64,000 nt of DNA, taken from assembly GCA_016194975.1 (NCBI GenBank), contig JACQAM010000008.1:62001-126000 (forward strand), read 5' to 3'. The notes below the pieces were generated by a model, which made no database searches, was not told the origin of the DNA, and saw nothing but the letters and a program-made list of their open reading frames with translations. Of the stretch, positions 43,528 to 52,245 are shown piece by piece (position 1 is the stretch's first letter; every line of letters begins with the position of its first letter). Position numbers and translations under genes: made by a program. This DNA comes from Bacteroidota bacterium. Its GTDB lineage: Bacteria; Bacteroidota; Bacteroidia; Palsa-965.

Positions 43528-43558
43528 TTGCTTTTAACAAAATTCTGTCTTATATTTG
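43528..43558 (+). promoter_or_regulatory. Promoter of the rimP-nusA-infB operon
   Basis: TTG (43528-43530), a 20-bp spacer, then TATATTTG (43551-43558) gives a good match to the Bacteroidetes -33/-7 pair. Transcription should begin near 43565, which puts the hairpin at 43585-43611 into the mRNA leader. Confidence 0.7.
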
Positions 43559-43584
43559 CCTCCTGTTTTTAGTAGAAGAAAGAT

Positions 43585-43611
43585 CAGGGGACGTGAGTCC
43601 CCTGTTTTTTT
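43585..43611 (+). terminator. Terminator-like leader hairpin immediately before rimP (attenuator candidate)
   Basis: A perfect 8-bp stem CAGGGGAC/GTCCCCTG with a GTGA tetraloop (GNRA class) is followed by seven T. The rimP ATG comes 3 bases after the T-run. It has the form of an intrinsic terminator but lies between promoter and first gene. Confidence 0.8.
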
Positions 43612-43614
43612 GCC

Positions 43615-44085
43615 ATGATCAGTACAACATTCATACGCGAACTCGCCGAACAGAAAATTCAGTCAGATCAATCCGGGAATTTTCTGGTGGATGTGACGGT
43701 GAGCGCTGCAAACAGGATTCGTGTAACGCTCGATAATTTCAACGGCGTGCGTATCGATTATTGTGTGAGCATGAGCCGGTTCATTGAAAAAAGTCTCGAT
43801 CGTGATGCAGAAGATTTTGAATTGGAAGTTACTTCCGCCGGACTCGATCAGCCATTCCGCGTTTTCAGGCAATACCAGAAAAATCTTGGAAAAATAGTGG
43901 ATGTGAAACTGGCAGACGGAACAAAACTCGAAGGACGTTTGCTTTCTGCCGATGAATTGCAGATCGAGATCGAACAGGAAACAAAAGAAAAAACCGGAGG
44001 CGGAAAAGGAAAACAACTCGTAACAAAAAAAATAAGTATTCCACTTCTCGAAGTAAAAGAAACAAAAGCTGTAATTAAATTCTGA
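43615..44085 (+). CDS. rimP: Ribosome maturation factor RimP
   Basis: 156 aa. It assists 30S subunit maturation. The N-terminal alpha/beta domain includes FLVDVTVSAANRIRVTLDN and the family signature YELEVTSAGLD-like FELEVTSAGLDQPF. The C-terminal SH3-like barrel (GKIVDVKLADGTKLEGRLL) is intact. A Lys/Gly-rich insertion (ETKEKTGGGKGKQ) sits in the barrel, as in related Bacteroidetes. It is the first gene of the rimP-nusA-infB operon; nusA begins 62 bp later. Confidence 0.95.
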   Translation: MISTTFIRELAEQKIQSDQSGNFLVDVTVSAANRIRVTLDNFNGVRIDYCVSMSRFIEKSLDRDAEDFELEVTSAGLDQPFRVFRQYQKNLGKIVDVKLADGTKLEGRLLSADELQIEIEQETKEKTGGGKGKQLVTKKISIPLLEVKETKAVIKF

Positions 44086-44147
44086 AACTACATACTTAAC
44101 CAAAAACCAGATCACGGAAAACAAAAACGATCACAATCACAATTAAA

Positions 44148-45398
44148 ATGGAAAACATCAACCTTATTGAATCCTTTTCGGAATTCAAAGAAACCAAGAA
44201 CATAGACAGGGCTACGCTCATGAGCATTCTCGAAGATGTGTTCAGAAGCCTCATCCGTAAAAAATACGGAAGCGACGAAAATTTCGATTTCATCGTGAAT
44301 CCTGAACGGGGCGATCTCGAAATATGGCGTAACCGTGAGATCGTGGACAATGAATTTGCGGAAGATAGTTTCGATTACGATCCTAATAAGCACATCAGTC
44401 TTTCCGAAGCAAAAAAAATAGAACCCGATTTCGAAATTGGTGAACAGGTTACCGACCGCATTGTTCTCGATGATTTCGGACGCCGTGCTGTTCTCTCCAT
44501 TCGTCAGAATCTTGTTTCGCGTGTACTCGATCTTGAAAAAGATTCACTCTATAAAAAATACAAGGAACGTGTGGGCGATGTAATTACCGGCGAAGTCTAT
44601 CAGGTTTGGAAAAAAGAAACACTCGTGCTTGATGATGAAGGCAACGAACTCATCCTTCCTAAAACAGAACAGATCCCGGGAGATTTTTTCAAAAAAGGAG
44701 ATACGGTGCGAGCCGTTGTTTCCAAAGTTGATCTGCGAAATAATTCACCGGTCATCATTCTTTCACGTACTTCACCTTCCTTCCTCGAAAAATTATTCGA
44801 AATGGAAGTTCCCGAAATTTATGACGGACTCATTACCATCAAGAAGATCGTTCGTGAACCCGGTGAACGCGCTAAAGTTGCAGTGGAATCCTATGACGAT
44901 CGCATTGATCCGGTTGGCGCGTGCGTGGGAATGAAGGGTTCACGCATTCATGGCATCGTGAGAGAATTGCGCAATGAGAATATTGACGTGATCAATTTCA
45001 CAACGAATTCTACACTGCTCATCCAACGTGCTCTTTCTCCTGCAAAGATCACTTCTGTAAAACTCGATGACGAGAGTAAACGTGCAGAAGTTTACCTGAA
45101 ACCCGACCAGGTTTCACTCGCTATCGGAAAAGGCGGCCACAATATCCGCCTCGCAGGACGTCTCACCGGTTACGAGATCGATGTTTATCGCGATACGGAT
45201 GAAGATGTGGAAGACGTTACACTCGATGAATTTTCGGATGAGATCGAACAGTGGATCATTGACGAATTCAAATCCATTGGTTGCGATACTGCAAAAGCCG
45301 TTCTGGAACTTTCTGATGAAGAGCTGGTGAAACGCACCGATCTCGAAGAAGAAACAGTGAAAGAAGTGAAACGAATATTAAAATCAGAATTCGAATAA
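44148..45398 (+). CDS. nusA: Transcription termination/antitermination factor NusA
   Basis: 416 aa. It binds RNA polymerase and nascent RNA to control pausing, termination and antitermination. The order is: N-terminal polymerase-binding domain (1-130), S1 domain (about 137-205, VGDVITGEVYQVWKKE), KH1 with VGACVGMKGSRIHGIVREL, KH2 with LAIGKGGHNIRLAGRLTG, and a short acidic helical C-terminus (DTAKAVLELSDEELVKR). It lacks the long duplicated acidic repeats of the E. coli protein, which is usual for this phylum. It starts about 60 bp after rimP. Confidence 0.96.
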   Translation: MENINLIESFSEFKETKNIDRATLMSILEDVFRSLIRKKYGSDENFDFIVNPERGDLEIWRNREIVDNEFAEDSFDYDPNKHISLSEAKKIEPDFEIGEQVTDRIVLDDFGRRAVLSIRQNLVSRVLDLEKDSLYKKYKERVGDVITGEVYQVWKKETLVLDDEGNELILPKTEQIPGDFFKKGDTVRAVVSKVDLRNNSPVIILSRTSPSFLEKLFEMEVPEIYDGLITIKKIVREPGERAKVAVESYDDRIDPVGACVGMKGSRIHGIVRELRNENIDVINFTTNSTLLIQRALSPAKITSVKLDDESKRAEVYLKPDQVSLAIGKGGHNIRLAGRLTGYEIDVYRDTDEDVEDVTLDEFSDEIEQWIIDEFKSIGCDTAKAVLELSDEELVKRTDLEEETVKEVKRILKSEFE

Positions 45399-45426
45399 TA
45401 AACAAGAAAATACAATAGAATCGCCT

Positions 45427-45431
45427 GGAGG
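45427..45431 (+). promoter_or_regulatory. Canonical Shine-Dalgarno GGAGG before infB
   Basis: GGAGG is placed 6 bases before the infB ATG, ideal spacing for 16S rRNA pairing. I found no comparable site before the other starts I inspected in this window. Confidence 0.75.
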
Positions 45432-45437
45432 CACTTT

Positions 45438-48215
45438 ATGTCAGAACCAGAAAAAACGATCCGGCTCAGTAAGGTAAAAGGGGAACTCAACGTTTCCCTC
45501 GACCGGATATTTGAATTTCTCGAAGAGAAAGGATTCAAACTTGACCGTAATCCTAACCAGAAAATTTCTGAAGAGCATTATCGTTTGCTCACCAAGGAAT
45601 TTGCGCAGGACCGCGAAGAGAAAGAAGAATCAAAACTCGTCGGGCTTTCTTCTAAAGTGAAGAAGGAATCCATTATCCTTAATGAAGAACTCACCAAATC
45701 GGATCGCCGCGCCCGCGAGCGTGACCAGGAAGAGATCATCATCAAGGACATGAATAATCCTTCAACGAAAACTGTAGAACCAAAAGAAGCAAAGGAGAAA
45801 AAAGAAAAGAAAGAAGAGATTACGCGTGTTGTTCCTGAAAAAACAGTTGCAGTAAAAGTGATCTCTAAGATCGAACTCGGCGCCGATAAAGGAAAAGAGA
45901 AAAAGAAAAAAGATGCTGCTGCCGAAAAAGAGACGAAAGACAAAACAAAAAAAACCACTAAAAAGAAAAAAGAGGAAGAAGCACCACCGGTAGAAAATAT
46001 TGAAGAGGTAGTTACTGAAACACCGGTCACCACCGAAGAAGTTGCTCCGCCGGAAGAAGTGATCTTCCGCCGCTCCGTTGAAAAACTGGAAGGCCCCAAG
46101 ATCATGGGCAAGATCGATCTTCCTGTGAAAGAAGAAAAGAAAAAACCGGTCGCTTCTTCCAGCGCACAATTCGAATCGGATAAAAAGAAAAAAAGAAAAC
46201 GCATTCGTAAAGAAGGCGGGCCTGTTAACCTACAGCCGGGACAAGAAGGTGGCGGCCGCGGACAAGGCCGTGGAAAAGGACAGCAACGCCAGTCACGTGA
46301 AGCTCGTCCTGAACTCACAGAAGAAGAAGTACAGAAACAGATCAAAGAAACGCTTGCACGACTCAGCGGACAGGGAAAATCAAAAGCATCAAAATATCGC
46401 CGCGATAAACGCGAACAGATCTCGCAGCGGATTGAAAAAGAACAGGCAGAAGCCGAAGCACAGAAAGGTGTTTTGAAAGTAACGGAATTCGTAACCGCAA
46501 ATCAACTTGCAACAATGATGAACGTTCCTGTTACGCAAATCATTTCTACCTGCATGACCATCGGTTTGTTCGTTTCCATCAATCAGCGTCTTGATGCGGA
46601 AACCATTTCACTTCTTGCACAGGAATTCGGTTACAAAGTTGAATTCGTGAGCGTAGAAGTGCAGGAAGCAATTCGTGAAGAAGAAGATAAACCGGAAGAA
46701 TTAAAAGATCGCCCTCCCATTGTTACTGTGATGGGCCACGTCGATCATGGAAAAACTTCTTTGCTCGATTACATTCGTAAATCGAATGTGATTGCAGGTG
46801 AAGCCGGCGGGATCACGCAGCACATCGGCGCTTACTCGGTGGGACTGGAAAATGGAAAACACATCACGTTCCTCGATACACCGGGACACGAAGCGTTCAC
46901 CGCAATGCGCGCGCGTGGTGCGCAGGTCACCGACGTTGCGATCATCGTTATTGCTGCTGACGATAGTGTGATGCCGCAAACAACAGAAGCGATCAATCAC
47001 GCACAAGCTGCCGGAGTGCCCATTGTTTTTGCGATCAATAAAATTGATAAGCCCGGTGCAAATGCTGATAAGATTCGCGAAGCACTTGCGAATATGAATA
47101 TTCTCGTTGAAGAGTGGGGTGGAAAATATCAGTGCCAGGAAATTTCTGCTAAGAAAGGATTGAGCATTGATACGCTGCTTGAAAAAGTTCTGCTCGAAGC
47201 GGAATTGTTACAACTGAAAGCAAATCCTGAAAAACGCGCAACGGGTGTGATCATCGAATCTACTCTCGACAAAGGACGCGGCTACACTGCAACTGTTCTC
47301 GTGGAGAATGGAACTATGCGTGTTGGCGATGTAGTGCTTGCAGGATGTTACAGCGGCCGTGTGAAAGCGATGCATAATGAACGCGGACTCGATGTGATAG
47401 ATGCCGGACCTGCGACACCCGTGCAGATTCTCGGATTAAGCGGCGCGCCGCAAGCGGGCGATCAGTTCAACATCATGGCAGATGAGCGTGAAGCGCGCGA
47501 GATCGCAACACGTCGTTTGCAATTGCAACGCGAACAACAGATCCGCACCACAAAACATATTACGCTCGATGAGATCGGCCGTCGTCTTGCTATTGGTGAT
47601 TTCCAGGAATTGAATGTGATCATCAAAGGTGATGTGGACGGTTCCATAGAAGCGCTCGCCGATTCATTGCTGAAACTTTCCACCGAAAAAATCCAGATCC
47701 GCATTGTGCACAAAGGTGTCGGTGCGATTTCAGAATCGGATGTGCTGCTTGCTTCTGCATCGAACGCGATCATTGTGGGATTCCAGGTTCGTCCGTCGGT
47801 GAGTGCAAGAAAATTGGCAGAGACCGAACAGATCGACATCCGTTTGTATTCCATCATTTACAAAGCTATCGAAGAGATCAAAGCGGCGATGGAAGGAATG
47901 CTTGCGCCGGAATTCGAAGAGAAGATCACGGGCAATATCGAAGTGCGGGAAGTTTTTAAAATTTCAAAAGTGGGAACAGTCGCAGGATGTTATGTGCTCG
48001 ACGGAAAAGTGAATCGCCAGACCAAAGTGCGTATCATCCGCAATGGAATTGTGTTGCACGACGGAGCTCTCGGTTCGCTCAAGCGTTTCAAAGACGATGT
48101 GAAAGAAGTTGCTTCCGGTTACGAATGCGGACTGAACATCGACAAGTTCGACAACATTGAAGTGGGCGATATTATTGAAGGATACGAGATGGTGGAGATA
48201 AAAGGAAAGCTTTAG
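45438..48215 (+). CDS. infB: Translation initiation factor IF-2
   Basis: 925 aa. This GTPase brings initiator tRNA to the 30S subunit. An IF2-N-like start ([20 protein letters not shown]) is followed by a Lys/Glu-rich, low-complexity linker (about 70-330). A second small N-domain follows. The G domain has [15 protein letters not shown] (G1), [10 protein letters not shown] (switch I), DTPGHEAF (G3) and NKID (G4). Domains II, III and the fMet-tRNA-binding C-domain are complete. The gene ends the rimP operon and is followed by a terminator. Its GGAGG is unusual here. Confidence 0.97.
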   Translation: MSEPEKTIRLSKVKGELNVSLDRIFEFLEEKGFKLDRNPNQKISEEHYRLLTKEFAQDREEKEESKLVGLSSKVKKESIILNEELTKSDRRARERDQEEIIIKDMNNPSTKTVEPKEAKEKKEKKEEITRVVPEKTVAVKVISKIELGADKGKEKKKKDAAAEKETKDKTKKTTKKKKEEEAPPVENIEEVVTETPVTTEEVAPPEEVIFRRSVEKLEGPKIMGKIDLPVKEEKKKPVASSSAQFESDKKKKRKRIRKEGGPVNLQPGQEGGGRGQGRGKGQQRQSREARPELTEEEVQKQIKETLARLSGQGKSKASKYRRDKREQISQRIEKEQAEAEAQKGVLKVTEFVTANQLATMMNVPVTQIISTCMTIGLFVSINQRLDAETISLLAQEFGYKVEFVSVEVQEAIREEEDKPEELKDRPPIVTVMGHVDHGKTSLLDYIRKSNVIAGEAGGITQHIGAYSVGLENGKHITFLDTPGHEAFTAMRARGAQVTDVAIIVIAADDSVMPQTTEAINHAQAAGVPIVFAINKIDKPGANADKIREALANMNILVEEWGGKYQCQEISAKKGLSIDTLLEKVLLEAELLQLKANPEKRATGVIIESTLDKGRGYTATVLVENGTMRVGDVVLAGCYSGRVKAMHNERGLDVIDAGPATPVQILGLSGAPQAGDQFNIMADEREAREIATRRLQLQREQQIRTTKHITLDEIGRRLAIGDFQELNVIIKGDVDGSIEALADSLLKLSTEKIQIRIVHKGVGAISESDVLLASASNAIIVGFQVRPSVSARKLAETEQIDIRLYSIIYKAIEEIKAAMEGMLAPEFEEKITGNIEVREVFKISKVGTVAGCYVLDGKVNRQTKVRIIRNGIVLHDGALGSLKRFKDDVKEVASGYECGLNIDKFDNIEVGDIIEGYEMVEIKGKL

Positions 48216-48245
48216 AAATTTTCCCAAAATAAAATAACAAATTCC

Positions 48246-48272
48246 AAAGGATGCCGTTGTGCAGCCTTTTTT
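48246..48272 (+). terminator. Probable Rho-independent terminator after infB
   Basis: AAAGG pairs with CCTTT and TGC with GCA across one A-G mismatch around a 6-base loop, followed by T-rich sequence, 31 bp after the infB stop. Confidence 0.65.
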
Positions 48273-48366
48273 ATATAGCCCGCTTTAAAAAGTTCAGGAA
48301 AATATTTTTAAAACGAAAACAGGAACACATTGCTGCATTCCTGTTTTCTGAAAAGAAAAAATATTT

Positions 48367-49209
48367 TTACGGAAGTAAAACTCCAATCGTGAAACTGAGT
48401 TTGTAAGCGATCGGGAAATTCTGTCCGCCACTGCTATGGCTGTAATAGAATCTCGGAAGATTTGCATAGTCAAAAGTAGAATTCGGGATCGATGTGTGCG
48501 ATTCAACTCCGTATCCCAATCCGCCTGAAAGATCGAGCGTGAGCATATCTCCAAACACCATTTGCCTTCCGATGTTCAGAAGAAATGCGCCCGAATTAAA
48601 AGTTGCTTTTGTCGTTGTGGTGGTGTAAGTAAGATTATTGTAATAAGAAATGTCTTTTGTAAAATTCGAATACATCACTTCCGGTTCTAGATAAAATCCA
48701 CCGAGCGCGTAACTCCATTGCATGTCTTTCGTCACCACTTCAGGAACACGTTTGAAACGCATTCCTGCTTTGAGGTAAAATCCTGCTGCGTTCTGATCCA
48801 TCATCGTTCCCACTTTCGGCCCGATGAATCCCACATCAGAAACTACTGCACGCGTAGGCGTGAGCGCCTGCTGGTAACCGATCGAAACAAATCCGAGAAG
48901 CGGGGAGAACGGTCGCGTGGTGATTGCACGTTTTCTCATTCTTAAAGTACTGTTGGGCGTAACGGACATCTGATCCTGCGTCATCATTTCTACACTTCCG
49001 TTTTCATAAACGATCTTGATCACTTCTGTTTTGGCAATGACATAAACGGGGCCGTCCATATTATCCCATTTTTTGTACTTGATCTCGGATGTTCCTACTT
49101 CCGTTACTTTAGCAGCGATGATGTCGCCACCGACTTTGTAAATTTTATCCTGCGCAAAAGCAAAGGAAACGGCGAAGATGAACAGGAGAGAAAGAAAATA
49201 TTTTTTCAT
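48367..49209 (-). CDS. Outer-membrane beta-barrel-like protein
   Basis: 280 aa from the ATG at 49209, which opens a signal peptide (YFLSLLFIFAVSFAFAQ). An in-frame extension of 33 residues upstream is rejected. The first 70 mature residues (GGDIIAAKVTEVGTSEIKYK ... KTEVIKIVYENG) match a small beta domain common in Bacteroidetes. The remainder alternates amphipathic strands and ends in TIGVLLP, typical of outer-membrane barrels. The specific role is unknown. Confidence 0.72.
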   Translation of the reverse strand: MKKYFLSLLFIFAVSFAFAQDKIYKVGGDIIAAKVTEVGTSEIKYKKWDNMDGPVYVIAKTEVIKIVYENGSVEMMTQDQMSVTPNSTLRMRKRAITTRPFSPLLGFVSIGYQQALTPTRAVVSDVGFIGPKVGTMMDQNAAGFYLKAGMRFKRVPEVVTKDMQWSYALGGFYLEPEVMYSNFTKDISYYNNLTYTTTTTKATFNSGAFLLNIGRQMVFGDMLTLDLSGGLGYGVESHTSIPNSTFDYANLPRFYYSHSSGGQNFPIAYKLSFTIGVLLP

Positions 49210-49341
49210 GAGGTTGGATTTTTGAGTAATAAATGTATGAAAAATCGGGAAGGTGGGCAAGTGATATCCGTCACTTGGTTTCAACGCTATCTCCTTCGCT
49301 GTTTCCACAATCCGCTCATTTACAAAAACAAGCCAAATTCT

Positions 49342-49349
49342 TATCTTCG
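49342..49349 (+). promoter_or_regulatory. -7 element TATCTTCG, 4 bp before MNT ATG (leaderless candidate)
   Basis: It reads TATCTTCG, then TGTT, then ATG at 49354. One base differs from TAnnTTTG. Confidence 0.5.
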
Positions 49350-49353
49350 TGTT

Positions 49354-49662
49354 ATGATTGATTTGATAAATAGCAATGTGAACGAATTAAGGAAAATTTG
49401 TGTGAACCACAATGTAAGTTCCTTGTGTCTTTTTGGTTCAGCTGCAAAGGGAAACTTCAAATCGGACAGCGATCTGGATTTTCTTGTGCGGTTCAATGAT
49501 AAAATCAATCTGCTTGATTATGCCGACAATTTTTTTTCAATGATAGAGGAACTCGAAAAGTTGTTCAACAGGAAGGTGGATCTTTTGACGGTTTCCTCTT
49601 TGAAAAACCCGATTCTAAAAAAAGAAATTGAAAATACTCAAATAGCGCTCTATGCTGCCTGA
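49354..49662 (+). CDS. MNT-type nucleotidyltransferase antitoxin (MntA-like)
   Basis: 102 aa from the ATG at 49354; the longer open frame upstream is rejected. It has the minimal nucleotidyltransferase motif GS-x10-DxD exactly (G28-S29 ... D40-L-D42), then RKVDLLTVSSL with the third acidic position. In HEPN/MNT systems such as Shewanella MntA/HepT, the MNT protein AMPylates a tyrosine of the HEPN toxin and so inactivates it. The gene overlaps the HEPN gene by 11 bp. Both are AT-rich compared with neighbouring genes. Confidence 0.9.
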   Translation: MIDLINSNVNELRKICVNHNVSSLCLFGSAAKGNFKSDSDLDFLVRFNDKINLLDYADNFFSMIEELEKLFNRKVDLLTVSSLKNPILKKEIENTQIALYAA

Positions 49663-49990
49663 TAGAATACTCAAATATATTCTTGATATAGAAGCTATCA
49701 TTGAGGAAATTGAACTATTAAAAAAATCCGTTGCGAATGATTTTAATAAATTTAAGGATGATTTTAAATCAACCAGAGCTGTTGAGCGACAGCTTGAAAT
49801 TATTGGAGAAGCTGCTAATAAAATAAATCAACTTGATCCAACAATAGAGATCACCGGAATAAAAAGTATTATTTCACTGAGAAATTTTATCGTTCACGCT
49901 TACGATTCCGTTGATCATGAAATACTTTGGGGAATTATTCAAAAAGATATACCGGTTCTAAAAAATGACATTCAAAACATGAAAAAATAA
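49652..49990 (+). CDS. HEPN-domain toxin (HepT-like, DUF86)
   Basis: 112 aa. This all-helical protein has the HEPN RNase motif R77-x4-H82 extended to R-x4-H-x-Y84 (RNFIVHAY). That tyrosine is the residue modified by MntA in the characterised pair. The N-terminus (YILDIEAIIEEIELLKK) and VERQLEIIGEAANKI are typical of DUF86. It is predicted to cut RNA when unmodified. It is convergent with dxs at a distance of 10 bp. A 60-base sample (49681-49740) has 18 G+C, indicating an AT-rich origin. Confidence 0.92.
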   Translation: MLPDRILKYILDIEAIIEEIELLKKSVANDFNKFKDDFKSTRAVERQLEIIGEAANKINQLDPTIEITGIKSIISLRNFIVHAYDSVDHEILWGIIQKDIPVLKNDIQNMKK

Positions 49991-50000
49991 CATTTGAAAA

Positions 50001-51950
50001 TTACCGCAACACCTTCTTGCCTTCCAACACCATCTCCTTCGCCGTCTCCACAATAGCATCCGCATCAAATCCACATTCCTTCCACAACTCCGTTTGTTCA
50101 CCGTGCTCAATGAATGAATCGGGAATTCCCAAACGTTTTATTTCTGCGTGATAATTATGATCTGCCATGAATTCGATTACCGCGCTTCCGAATCCACCTT
50201 GTATGCAACCATCTTCAACAGTAATTATTTTATCGAAAGTTGAAAAAACTTCATGCAGCATTTCTTCGTCAATAGGTTTTGCAAAACGCATATCGTAATG
50301 GGCCGCATTCACTCCGGCTTTTTTCAATGAGGCACATGCTTCTACTGCGAAATTTCCGGGATGACCGATCGTGAGAATCGCAACATCCTTTCCATCACAT
50401 ATCTTCCTTCCTTTGCCGATCTGAATTTCTTCGAATGGCGTTTTCCATTCGGTAAGCACACCTTGTCCGCGCGGATAACGGATGCTCATCGGAAAATTAT
50501 TTTTTTCCAGTTGCGCCGTGTACATCAGATTTCTCAATTCACTTTCATTCATCGGCGCACTCACCACCATATTCGGAATACAGCGGAAATATGCAATGTC
50601 GAACGCACCGTGATGCGTAGGCCCGTCTGCGCCCGCGAGTCCGCCGCGATCGAGACAGAAAACAACATGAAGATTCTGCAAAGCAACATCGTGCACGACT
50701 TGATCGTACGCACGCTGCATGAACGAAGAATAAATATTACAGAACGGGATCATGCCTTGTGTGGCGAGTCCTGCGGAAAAAGTTACTGCATGTTGTTCGG
50801 CAATTCCCACATCGATCGCACGATCGGGCATTGCTTTCATCATGATGTTGAGTGAACTTCCCGTTGGCATAGCAGGCGTGATGCCCATAATCTTTTTATT
50901 TTTTTCCGCAAGTTCAACAATAGTATTTCCGAAAACATCCTGGTATTTCGGTGGCTGCGGTTCATTGGTGACGGGCTTCACAATTTTTCCGGTGGTCTTA
51001 TCGAACAACCCGGGGGCATGCCACACCGTTGGATTTCCTTCTTCAGAAAATTTAAATCCTTTTCCTTTCGTGGTAAGTACGTGAAGAATCTTCGGGCCGG
51101 GAATATCTTTCAAATCTTTCATCACACTCACAAGTCGATCCACATCGTGCCCGTCAACAGGGCCGAAATAACGGAATTGAAGTGATTCAAAAAGATTACT
51201 CTGTTTAAGCAGCGCAGATTTCAAAGTATCACTGATCTTCTTCGCCACGTATTGCGCATCAGGGCCGAATTTGGAAATTTTTCCGAGCAGCTTCCACACT
51301 TCATCTTTCACTTTATTGTAAGTGTGTGAAGTGGTAATGTCATTTAAATATTCTTTGAGCGCACCCACATTCGGATCGATGCTCATGCAGTTGTCATTTA
51401 ACACAACCAGCAGATTGCTCTTTTCAATTCCTGCGTGATTCAGTCCTTCGAATGCAATTCCCGCCGTCATCGCGCCATCGCCGATCACCGCGACAACATT
51501 TCTGTCTTTTTCATTTTTACGATTCGCAGCAACAGCCATTCCGAGTGCAGCAGAAATAGAGGTGGAAGAATGTCCTACACCGAATGCATCGTATTCACTT
51601 TCGCTCCGTTTCGGAAAACCGGAGATCCCTTTGTAAAGACGATTCGTATGAAAAATATTTCTGCGTCCCGTGAGAATTTTATGTCCGTATGCCTGGTGGC
51701 CTACATCCCACACGAGCTGATCGTAAGGCGTATTGAAAACGTAATGAAGAGCAACCGTCAATTCTACTACACCAAGACTTGCGCCGAAGTGTCCGCCTTT
51801 TTTGGAAACAAGGTCGATGATGTACTGGCGAAGTTCTTTGCTCACTTCCGGCAACTGGTCTTCGCGCAACTTTCTCAGATCGGAAGGAACATGAATCTGT
51901 GAGAGTAATTTTCCTGCTTTGAATTCGTCGGAATGGGGGTGCGTGCTCAT
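50001..51950 (-). CDS. dxs: 1-deoxy-D-xylulose-5-phosphate synthase
   Basis: 649 aa. This thiamine-diphosphate enzyme condenses pyruvate and glyceraldehyde 3-phosphate at the head of the MEP pathway. The TPP/Mg motif is VIGDGAMTAGIAFEGLNHAG, with KGGHFGASLG and HQAYGHKILTGRR before it. The middle domain has the DRGGLAGADGPTHHG region (DRAG variant with Gly). The C-terminal domain ends in ITVEDGCIQGGFGSAV. The length is typical. A TATATTTG element (51964-51971) stands 13 bp before the ATG. Confidence 0.96.
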   Translation of the reverse strand: MSTHPHSDEFKAGKLLSQIHVPSDLRKLREDQLPEVSKELRQYIIDLVSKKGGHFGASLGVVELTVALHYVFNTPYDQLVWDVGHQAYGHKILTGRRNIFHTNRLYKGISGFPKRSESEYDAFGVGHSSTSISAALGMAVAANRKNEKDRNVVAVIGDGAMTAGIAFEGLNHAGIEKSNLLVVLNDNCMSIDPNVGALKEYLNDITTSHTYNKVKDEVWKLLGKISKFGPDAQYVAKKISDTLKSALLKQSNLFESLQFRYFGPVDGHDVDRLVSVMKDLKDIPGPKILHVLTTKGKGFKFSEEGNPTVWHAPGLFDKTTGKIVKPVTNEPQPPKYQDVFGNTIVELAEKNKKIMGITPAMPTGSSLNIMMKAMPDRAIDVGIAEQHAVTFSAGLATQGMIPFCNIYSSFMQRAYDQVVHDVALQNLHVVFCLDRGGLAGADGPTHHGAFDIAYFRCIPNMVVSAPMNESELRNLMYTAQLEKNNFPMSIRYPRGQGVLTEWKTPFEEIQIGKGRKICDGKDVAILTIGHPGNFAVEACASLKKAGVNAAHYDMRFAKPIDEEMLHEVFSTFDKIITVEDGCIQGGFGSAVIEFMADHNYHAEIKRLGIPDSFIEHGEQTELWKECGFDADAIVETAKEMVLEGKKVLR

Positions 51951-51963
51951 TGGTTTGCTGTTA

Positions 51964-51971
51964 CAAATATA
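51964..51971 (-). promoter_or_regulatory. -7 element TATATTTG of dxs
   Basis: A perfect TAnnTTTG match on the minus strand, 13 bp before the ATG, predicting a leader of only a few nucleotides. Confidence 0.55.
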
Positions 51972-52245
51972 CTAAGAAAAAAAGTTCGATTTCCGAAGGA
52001 AAACGCCGGTATTAACTTGTTGTTGTTGATATACGATCGAATGTTGGTTAAGGGATGTTAATGGCTACGAATTACGAATGGGAAGATGGACATGGATTTA
52101 GTAAGCGAGAAACGAATTATTCCCTTCAGCTGCCTCAGTCCATTTTCAATTCGTAAAAAAAGAAACATATTTACCAAAGAATTCCCGTAATAAAATGCAC
52201 CATTACTGGCAGAATTTTTGTGGCAATAGTTAAAACCATTTTCCG

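Noticed and set aside
45578-46345. 255-aa open frame on the minus strand opposite infB
   Set aside because: It mirrors the Lys/Glu-rich linker of IF-2, giving a Ser/Phe-rich low-complexity product; it is a codon-bias shadow.
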